Of a stretch of DNA of 64,000 nt, positions 57,991-64,000 are shown piece after piece (the first letter of the stretch is position 1; the number at the start of each line of letters is the position of its first letter). The position numbers were made by a program, and so were the translations under genes. Below the pieces are notes generated by a model. The model ran no database searches, was not told the origin of the DNA, and saw nothing but the letters and a program-made list of their open reading frames with translations. This stretch comes from Magnimaribacter mokuoloeensis (GTDB lineage Bacteria; Pseudomonadota; Gammaproteobacteria; Magnimaribacterales; Magnimaribacteraceae): NCBI GenBank assembly GCA_041860225.1, contig CP151794.1:930001-994000 (forward strand), in the 5' to 3' direction.

Positions 57991-59874
57991 TTAGTTGTCT
58001 TGACTATCTGAATCTTCGTCATCAGATTCAATCATAGCAAGAATTTCTGAATAATCACGATCAGCGCATTCGCCATTCATGAATTGATTAAATTTACTCA
58101 CTGAAACTCCATTACCATCTCCGTAAGATAGTCCGAATAAAGTTTCACATTTCTGTTTGTTATCAAGCCTTGAATCATTAGCTATTCTGTTGAGCAGATA
58201 ATCTTGGGTATACTCAATATCAGACATGTACACGCCCTTATCATTATCAGAATCTAGAACTAAGTATTTATCACCATCTTGATTAGACCAGGAAGTCCAT
58301 AAAGGTAAATCACCTTCTCTTCCGCGACCCGGATTGCCTGTATAAGCAAATTCTGCCCAATAGGACTGAATTTGGTCTGATAATTTTTTTCCAGCCGGGT
58401 ATGCATCATCCCCAAATAGAAAATTTTTGACTATAAAGCTATCAAAAGAGCCAAAAACAAAAAGTATCTCTAGGGCGTGAGCTGCTCCTATCAACTTTGA
58501 TAAATCCATATCATTAATAGTGCTTAACTCATCCCAATCGAAACGATAGGCATAAGTATCTGCATGACCAGACTGAATTAGCTTTCTGGCAGGTGTATCA
58601 ACTGCTCTTTGTTTCCAAAAAGAGGATCCGTAGAAACTTATAGCATCATAATAGTCTGGATCTATTATCTCTAATGGCATCTCATCAACACCAACAGTCT
58701 TATATAAGCCAGTAGCAGGTCCCCACTTCACAAAATTTCTATTTAATGCGTTAAAGAATTTATTTTCGTCTTTATTTGTCCCTGAAATAATGGGGACTCT
58801 TGTAAGGCTTGAGTTGTTGAAAGATTCCTCTATACCTCCCTTCAAAATGACATGACCATCAGGAAAAACTCTTGTCATTCCTCCTCTTTTAGGTCTTGCG
58901 TTATAAGATGATTCCAGCAGAACGCTAGGGTCTTGTTCATATAAAACTAACCTAATCTCATCTTCACTCATTTGATTTTGCATTTTCTTGGCCTCTTCAA
59001 GATTAACTGCAGAATTATTAGCCACTAAAATATGATTGAAAACTTCAAGACCGCTTATAGAAGGAGCTATACCACTTTCAGGAAGATAACTTTCAGCTGC
59101 CTCAATTGAAGAAGAGGACATTATTCCGCTCTGCACTATAACCTTATGATATAAACCTTCCGCTAAAGGAGAAGCAAATATAGCTGCAGCATTATGACCC
59201 CCGGCCGATTCTCCAAATACTGTTACATTTCCTGGATCACCTCCAAAAGATTGGATATTTTTATTAATCCACTCCAAGGCCTTGATAGTATCAAGAGTTC
59301 CATAATTACCCGAAATATCTGACTTTGTTGAACTCGATGTCTCTAGGGCCGGATGTCTAAACCATCCCAATGGACCCATCCTATATTGAATAGTTACAAC
59401 TATGACTTTGTGCTTGGACACCAAGAGACTTGGATCGTATACATGTGCACTTCCTGTAGTATTACCCCCTCCATGAATCCACATCATTACGGGTAATTTA
59501 TCTTGACTACCTGTTACTTGGTCTTGAGTTAACTGCGGAGTCCAAATGTTTAGGTACAAACAATCCTCACTTCCACTCCATTGATCTTCGGTATCACCCT
59601 GAATTCTACTTGACCCTTGAAAACACGCAGATTTAAATTCTATAGCTTCGTAAGTTCCTTCCCATGCAGGTGCATCTAGAGGAGCTTTCCATCTCAAATT
59701 ACCAACTGGAGGTTGAGCAAAAGGAATACCTTTCCAAACAAAAGTATTGTTTTCTCCTTCCATTCCAATTATTGAGCCCTCTTCGACCTCTCTTAAAGAT
59801 TCTTGATTTACTGATTGTCCGCAACTCACAATCAAGAATAAAGAAAAGATAGAAATCGTATTCTTTATATTCAT
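57991..59874 (-). CDS. Type B carboxylesterase, lipoprotein
   Basis: This protein of about 627 residues is read from the ATG at 59872-59874, 5 bp after the SDR stop. The signal ends LIVSCGQS, a lipobox, so Cys anchors it in the envelope. Carboxylesterase motifs are EDCLYLNIWTPQ near 110, MMWIHGGGNTTGS near 132, the nucleophile GESAGGHNAAA near 222 and a GAAHALEILFVFGS segment with the active-site His late in the chain. The Asp/Glu-rich tail (SDDEDSDSQDN) is unusual. The substrate is unknown. Confidence 0.87.
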   Translation of the reverse strand: MNIKNTISIFSLFLIVSCGQSVNQESLREVEEGSIIGMEGENNTFVWKGIPFAQPPVGNLRWKAPLDAPAWEGTYEAIEFKSACFQGSSRIQGDTEDQWSGSEDCLYLNIWTPQLTQDQVTGSQDKLPVMMWIHGGGNTTGSAHVYDPSLLVSKHKVIVVTIQYRMGPLGWFRHPALETSSSTKSDISGNYGTLDTIKALEWINKNIQSFGGDPGNVTVFGESAGGHNAAAIFASPLAEGLYHKVIVQSGIMSSSSIEAAESYLPESGIAPSISGLEVFNHILVANNSAVNLEEAKKMQNQMSEDEIRLVLYEQDPSVLLESSYNARPKRGGMTRVFPDGHVILKGGIEESFNNSSLTRVPIISGTNKDENKFFNALNRNFVKWGPATGLYKTVGVDEMPLEIIDPDYYDAISFYGSSFWKQRAVDTPARKLIQSGHADTYAYRFDWDELSTINDMDLSKLIGAAHALEILFVFGSFDSFIVKNFLFGDDAYPAGKKLSDQIQSYWAEFAYTGNPGRGREGDLPLWTSWSNQDGDKYLVLDSDNDKGVYMSDIEYTQDYLLNRIANDSRLDNKQKCETLFGLSYGDGNGVSVSKFNQFMNGECADRDYSEILAMIESDDEDSDSQDN

Positions 59875-59879
59875 AATTC

Positions 59880-60602
59880 TTACCAATTTTCAGACCAAGG
59901 CCTTAAATCTATTTCAAAGGACCAAGTACTTTTCTTTTGTTTATGAAGCATTAAAAAATTTTCCGCAATGCTATCAATATCTAATTTACCGTCTTCTCCC
60001 TTGCTGTTTGCAAAATCTGGAAATCTAAGATTCACCTTATCGCCATCTATAATTCCGTCAACAATGACGTGAGCTACGTGTATACCTTGAGGACCAAACT
60101 CTTTTGATAGTCCTTGAGCTAATGATCTTTCAGCACTTTTTGCTGCAGCAAAAGCTGTGAACGGAGGTCTAGATCTAATGGAAGCTGTGGCTCCAGTAAA
60201 AAGCAATGAACCGCCACTCTTCAGAAGCCTTGGGATTGCTTCTTGGGAAGCTAAAAAAGCCCCTTTTGCACACACATCCCATAAGTCTTGAAAAAAGTCT
60301 AGATCCATTTCAAGAAAAGGTTTAGCGTTATTATTTCCTGCGTTATAAATAACTGATTTTAGAAGCGTATCTGATTTATCTAATACTTTAAATATTTCTT
60401 TTACATCTTCAGGACTGGTTACATCGGCTACCAATCCTTCAATAGAACCGTTAGAGGTGGTTATGGCTTTTAGAGCTTCCATATTCTCTTTACTTCTACC
60501 ACAGCCAAAAACTTTATATCCTTCTTCAGCAAATTTTTTGCATAAGGCAACTCCTAGGCCTTGCTCAGGACCAACTCCCAAAACTAAAACAGAATTATCC
60601 AT
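59880..60602 (-). CDS. SDR-like protein with Phe in place of catalytic Tyr
   Basis: This 240-residue Rossmann protein starts SVLVLGVGPEQGLGVALCKKF, a variant of the SDR glycine motif. NAGNN lies near 90 and GATASIRSRPPFTAFAAAKSA near 136. At the YxxxK position the sequence is F-A-A-A-K, so the proton-donating Tyr is absent. The GIHVAHVIVDG segment is typical of a subgroup that shares this change. It may not be a classical reductase. It ends 5 bp before the carboxylesterase start. Confidence 0.75.
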   Translation of the reverse strand: MDNSVLVLGVGPEQGLGVALCKKFAEEGYKVFGCGRSKENMEALKAITTSNGSIEGLVADVTSPEDVKEIFKVLDKSDTLLKSVIYNAGNNNAKPFLEMDLDFFQDLWDVCAKGAFLASQEAIPRLLKSGGSLLFTGATASIRSRPPFTAFAAAKSAERSLAQGLSKEFGPQGIHVAHVIVDGIIDGDKVNLRFPDFANSKGEDGKLDIDSIAENFLMLHKQKKSTWSFEIDLRPWSENW

Positions 60603-60744
60603 TGTTGTGAGATGATTATATGCAACTCTTCAATCTTTATAAGCATAAATGCAACTAAATACTTCTCCGTTTTAAGGCTTGCATGAACAACAGTTGTTAC
60701 GTAAATTAATGCAATAATAAGGAATAAAGGAAGGAGATTAAGAA

Positions 60745-61962
60745 ATGCAAATATCACCCATACCCACTCTATCAGAAGAGATTAATGATATTCGTCTTAG
60801 AACTGCAGATATTGTTGCAAATAGAATCATTCCTAATGAAGCAACTATTTACGCTGGCGGCGATAAGTCAAAGAAACTGAGAAAAGAAATCAATGAAGAA
60901 GTAAAAAAACAAGGTTTATGGGCTCCTCACCTGCCATCTGAATATGGCGGCATGGATAATGGATTTCTAGAGTTAGCTTATATGAATGAGATACTAGCTT
61001 GGTCTCCTTTAGGTAATAGACTTTTTGGAGTAATAGCCCCTAATTCAGGTAATCAAAAAATTCTCGTCAAATACGGAACAGATGAACAAAAGAAAAAATG
61101 GCTTATACCTTTAATTAATCAAGAGATGGAATCAGGTTTTTCTATGACCGAACCTGATTCTGCAGGATCAGATCCAAGATCTTTAAAAACCACAGCTGTA
61201 AGAGAAGGAGACGAGTGGGTAATTAATGGACACAAGATCATGACTTCGAATGGCAATAGAGCTGATTTCTTAGTGGTCATGTGTAAAACAGAAGACGATA
61301 GTGATGATGGTGGTGCAAATTCTAAAATGACTCAGATCATTGTACCTACTGATACCCCTGGCTTAACTAAAGTTAGATCAGTGCCAATTTGGGGTCATAC
61401 TGGTGGAGATCATATGGAAATTAAATACGAAAATGTTCGAGTTCCAGTAGAGAATGCTCTAGGAGCAAGAGGTTCAGGTCACCAAGCTGCACAAGATAGA
61501 CTTGGGGCTGGAAGAGTCTACCACTGCATGAATACTATTGGTCAAATGTGGAGAGCTTTTGACATTATGGTTAAATATTCCACAGAAAGAGAAGTGCATG
61601 GAGGAAAACTCGAAACTAAACAGTTTATTCAAGGATTTATTGCGGACTCTTACATGGATATTCAAGCATCAAGATTAATGACAATTCATTGCTCTGAGAT
61701 CATGGATAAAGAAGGTGATGCTCGAGTAGATATATCAGCTATAAAAGTATTTGTCCCGGCAGCCGGAACCAGGGTAGTTGATAGAGCAATCCAAATACAT
61801 GGTTGGAGAGGTGTATCGAGCGATACGCCACTCGCAGGTATGTATCAAGGGTTTAGAACATTGAGGCTCGCAGACGGACCAGACGAAGTTCACAGAATAC
61901 TAATTGCTAAGGAAATCTTGAATAGATATCACGACGGATTGTCTTGGGACTTTGGGGTGTAG
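60745..61962 (+). CDS. Acyl-CoA dehydrogenase
   Basis: This 405-residue flavoprotein has the order of the family. FSMTEPDSAGSDPRSLKTTA near residue 132 binds FAD, WVINGHKIMTSNG lies near 155, and RLGAGRVYHCMNTIG is near 250. IQIHGWRGVSSDTPLA and FRTLRLADGPDEVH near 375 complete it. The usual catalytic Glu region is replaced by ADGPDEVH, as in the ACAD10/11-like branch. AAGGAAGGAG precedes the ATG. It oxidises an acyl-CoA. Confidence 0.92.
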   Translation: MQISPIPTLSEEINDIRLRTADIVANRIIPNEATIYAGGDKSKKLRKEINEEVKKQGLWAPHLPSEYGGMDNGFLELAYMNEILAWSPLGNRLFGVIAPNSGNQKILVKYGTDEQKKKWLIPLINQEMESGFSMTEPDSAGSDPRSLKTTAVREGDEWVINGHKIMTSNGNRADFLVVMCKTEDDSDDGGANSKMTQIIVPTDTPGLTKVRSVPIWGHTGGDHMEIKYENVRVPVENALGARGSGHQAAQDRLGAGRVYHCMNTIGQMWRAFDIMVKYSTEREVHGGKLETKQFIQGFIADSYMDIQASRLMTIHCSEIMDKEGDARVDISAIKVFVPAAGTRVVDRAIQIHGWRGVSSDTPLAGMYQGFRTLRLADGPDEVHRILIAKEILNRYHDGLSWDFGV

Positions 61963-61964
61963 GT

Positions 61965-62381
61965 TTAGCTACGAGGAACCAATCTAACTGTTGAAGTAGC
62001 ACTAGCTACAAGAGCACCCTCTTGATAAAGCTTACTCGTCATAAAGGCAGTACTTTTTCCTAGCTGCAAGACTTCAGCTATACAATTGAGTTTACCTTGA
62101 CGTGTAGGAGCAAGGAAGCTGACATTTATATCTAATGTCATAGGGACTATCTTAAAATCAAACAAACCCATTAATAAATGTGCCATCGGGGCATCTAACA
62201 TTCCTGTAACAAATCCTCCCTGCACTACCTGACCATCTGAATGAGTAAAATCGTGGATGGCTTCAAATTCCATTTCTATTTCGGGTGGTTCAGAACTAAA
62301 GCTCGTAACTTTTGCCCCCAAAGTTTCTGTGCAAGGAGCTGAGTCAGATTGAAGTGCCTTTAAGATCTTTAAGTCATCCAT
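61965..62381 (-). CDS. PaaI-type hotdog thioesterase
   Basis: This 138-residue hotdog-fold protein has FTHSDGQVVQGGFVTGMLDAP near residue 47, with the conserved G-x-x-x-G-x-x-D pattern (Asp as catalyst), and DINVSFLAPTRQGKLNC near 85. It would release fatty or aromatic acids from CoA. It is convergent with the acyl-CoA dehydrogenase gene with a 2 bp gap, so the two are not co-transcribed but fit the same acyl-CoA theme. Confidence 0.85.
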   Translation of the reverse strand: MDDLKILKALQSDSAPCTETLGAKVTSFSSEPPEIEMEFEAIHDFTHSDGQVVQGGFVTGMLDAPMAHLLMGLFDFKIVPMTLDINVSFLAPTRQGKLNCIAEVLQLGKSTAFMTSKLYQEGALVASATSTVRLVPRS

Positions 62382-62820
62382 AACTGAAGTAATTTTAACT
62401 TAAGAAGATGTAGGGTGGTAGATGAAACTTTTTGCTGCGCCCAACCAAAAATTAATTTTAAAGCCCCACCTACCATAGAATGCAGGACACAGCTTGAATT
62501 CAGCTAGTGCAGCTTAAATGGGTGACAACTGCATCCTGCTTATGAACTGAGTGAGTTACCTTGGAGAGGTTATTTCTGGGGAGAATTAAACGTCTCTCAG
62601 TTACAAAATAATATCTAGAGGACTTACCTTGGAGAGGTTTTTTTCTGGGGAGAATTAAACGCCTCTTGATATTGATTACAATTATATATAACTATAAATA
62701 TTTTGTATAGTACTATTGTAAAAAAAATTAAGGTATTTATTCTCTCTTTTTTCAGCCTCTTCTACCTTAGTCCTTTTTGACAAATTGGGCTAATATAAAA
62801 GAAGATATGAGGAGTAAATT
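62382..62820. other. Gene-free divergent region with structured repeats
   Basis: No gene was found. Around 62488-62535 GCAGGA pairs with TCCTGC around two inner hairpins (AGCT/AGCT and TGCA/TGCA), a possible three-way junction. Two tandem 42-43-base repeats lie at 62556-62597 and 62624-62666. From about 62670 the DNA becomes very AT-rich and probably holds the promoter of the downstream GST gene. Confidence 0.5.
62556..62666 (+). repeat. Tandem hairpin-forming repeat, two copies
   Basis: TTACCTTGGAGAGGTT begins both copies and TCTGGGGAGAATTAAACG continues both. The start-to-start distance is 68 bp. Each copy can fold with AGAGG paired to a CTCT end. In copy 1 the pairing includes a G-T pair and in copy 2 the matching G-C pair, which is one compensatory-type change. 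The loop sequence is nearly identical in the two copies. This may be a structured RNA or a protein-binding site. I match no known riboswitch. Confidence 0.5.
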
Positions 62821-63447
62821 TTGAATCCAATTTTGGAACTATGGGGAGCAGGCACGGCTAGAACTCTAAGACCGATTTGGATGGCCGAAGAATTAGGACT
62901 AGTTTACGAGTTATACCCTATTGGACCCAGAACAGGAGAAACTCAAACAGAAGAATATACCTCTCTTAATCCTAAACAAAAAATTCCTCTTCTACGTTAT
63001 GGCAATTTCCTCCTATCGGAAAGTCTATCTATATGCAGATATCTGCAAGAGATTAGCAATTCGAAATTGCCGTTTGCTCCAGAAGACAAAGAACTTAAAG
63101 CTATGGAAGATCAATGGTGTAATTTTATATATGGAGAGCTGGATGAAACATCATTATATGTAATGAGAAGACATTATGACCTTAAGGATATATATGGTGA
63201 CGCTCCTAAGGTTGTGCAGAGTTGTAGAGAGTACTTCAACAGAAACTTAAAAGTTATAGAAGATACGCTTAGTGCGCAGGAAGCAATATGTGGTTCTGAT
63301 TTTAGCTTAGCAGATATTATTCTTGTCACCTGTCTTGATTGGGCTCTTGCATATAAATTTGAACTACCTGTCAATACTTCCGAGTACCATAATAAAATGA
63401 CAAAAAGAGAAGCTTATAAAAAAGCATTACAAATAAACTACAAATAA
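62821..63447 (+). CDS. Glutathione S-transferase
   Basis: This 208-residue protein starts with TTG. GAGGAG lies 6 bp upstream, which supports this start. It has GAGTARTLRPIWMAEELGL at the N-terminus (Thr/Ser position of theta-like GSTs), NPKQKIPLLRYG with the cis-Pro, LSESLSICRYL for glutathione contact and SDFSLADIILVTCL as the C-terminal capping motif. It is followed after 3 bp by a CoA-transferase gene, so a shared pathway with CoA esters is likely. Confidence 0.87.
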   Translation: MNPILELWGAGTARTLRPIWMAEELGLVYELYPIGPRTGETQTEEYTSLNPKQKIPLLRYGNFLLSESLSICRYLQEISNSKLPFAPEDKELKAMEDQWCNFIYGELDETSLYVMRRHYDLKDIYGDAPKVVQSCREYFNRNLKVIEDTLSAQEAICGSDFSLADIILVTCLDWALAYKFELPVNTSEYHNKMTKREAYKKALQINYK

Positions 63448-63450
63448 AGC

Positions 63451-64000
63451 ATGGGACCACTTGAAGGCGTAAAAATATTAGATCTAACCAGCATGATATC
63501 AGGACCGATGGGAGCTATGATTCTGGCTGATCAAGGAGCAGAAGTTATTAAAGTAGAGCCTATAGCAGGAGAGCAGCTCAGACATATGGCGGCACCCCAT
63601 AATGGGGTAAATGCACCTTTCTATTCATGCAATAGAGGTAAAAAATCTCTAGCTATTGATCTCAAATCTGAAGAAGGAAAACAAATATTACTTAAACTTG
63701 TTAAAGAATCAGATGTCTTTATGCAGAACTTCAGACCCGGGACGATAGACCGTATGGGGTTCGGATATGAAACGCTAAAAAAAATTAATTCCGATCTTAT
63801 ATATTTATCGATTAGTGGTTTTGGCGATAAAGGGCCATATGCTAATTCAAGAGTTTATGATCCTGTTATTCAAGCTTTATCTGGTGCTACAGATATTCAA
63901 GCAGATAGAGAGTCAGGCACTCCTAAGATGTTTAGAATAGTAGTTGCAGATAAAGTAACTTCCTTAACTGCTGCTCAAGCAGTTTCTTCGGCGCTTTATG
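63451..64000 (+). CDS. CaiB/BaiF family III CoA-transferase, N-terminal part (cut by window edge)
   Basis: 183 codons are visible from the ATG at 63451 to the window end. The start GPLEGVKILDLTSMISGPMG and LADQGAEVIKVEP are the usual first blocks of the family. FYSCNRGKKSLAIDLKSEEG and FMQNFRPGTIDRMGFG follow, then ISGFGDKGPY and the YDPVIQALSG segment, where Asp is the catalytic residue. It moves CoA between carboxylic acids. It lies directly behind the GST gene. Confidence 0.92.
   Translation, partial: MGPLEGVKILDLTSMISGPMGAMILADQGAEVIKVEPIAGEQLRHMAAPHNGVNAPFYSCNRGKKSLAIDLKSEEGKQILLKLVKESDVFMQNFRPGTIDRMGFGYETLKKINSDLIYLSISGFGDKGPYANSRVYDPVIQALSGATDIQADRESGTPKMFRIVVADKVTSLTAAQAVSSALY

Noticed and set aside
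62556..62666. Tandem glycine riboswitch
   Set aside because: The repeats are only 42-43 bases, lack the aptamer's conserved cores, and no glycine gene follows.

Overview
The window is AT-rich, densely packed DNA whose gene content suggests a marine, low-GC gammaproteobacterium of the SAR86 type. That placement is an inference from content: a TonB receptor, a photolyase, many small redox and detoxification enzymes, and guaB-guaA with gammaproteobacterial-style protein ends. No rRNA or tRNA gene was recognised and no marker phylogeny was possible.

Layout. 0-15 kb is mostly one strand: a cut adenine phosphoribosyltransferase, a fatty-acid hydroxylase-type membrane oxygenase, glutathione transferases (GSTs), a photolyase, short-chain dehydrogenases (SDRs), a Tat-exported PhoD-like phosphatase, a class III aminotransferase, a CmcJ-like oxygenase, an Old Yellow Enzyme-type reductase and an amidohydrolase. 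15-30 kb holds a phosphoribosyltransferase, a TonB receptor, a purine permease, YghU, crotonase-fold enzymes, a methyltransferase, a tyrosine phosphatase and a DUF5916 outer-membrane protein. 30-36 kb carries envelope genes: a glycosyltransferase, an OafA-type acyltransferase and an SGNH hydrolase. 47-64 kb returns to housekeeping and catabolic genes: guaAB, fumC, phhB, acyl-CoA dehydrogenase, a thioesterase and a CoA-transferase cut by the window end.

The centre of interest is 37.4-47.4 kb, directly downstream of guaA. The guaA 3' end (codons Glu-Trp-Glu-stop) occurs five times in one orientation, at 37378, 38186, 39303, 40194 and 47351. The copies divide the DNA into four tandem units of about 0.8, 1.1, 0.9 and 7.2 kb. 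At its left end every unit has a hairpin and two short direct repeats spaced 11 bp apart. Three units also have an inverted pair of the same word, and three have further repeats at the right end. The repeat word differs between units (TTTGTAAC, GTGTGTAGT, TTTGTAT, GTGTCAC) while the layout is kept. This is what one expects of integrase core and arm sites.

Only the unit next to guaA encodes recombinases: a tyrosine integrase and a serine resolvase. It also carries an MvaI/BcnI-like restriction-modification pair and a large basic protein with an ADP-ribosyltransferase-like motif set. The other three units carry one or two passenger genes each: a GNAT acetyltransferase; a P-loop kinase with a 68-residue protein resembling the integrase arm-binding domain; and a MerC-like membrane protein with a Cys-rich partner. 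Cargo outside the largest unit, and most of the cargo in it, points the same way as guaA. The array therefore looks like a gene-cassette system built on guaA.

Purine metabolism recurs (apt, a second phosphoribosyltransferase, an AzgA-type permease, guaBA), as do GST-fold and SDR enzymes. About seven GST or kappa-GST-like proteins and four SDRs lie within 64 kb.
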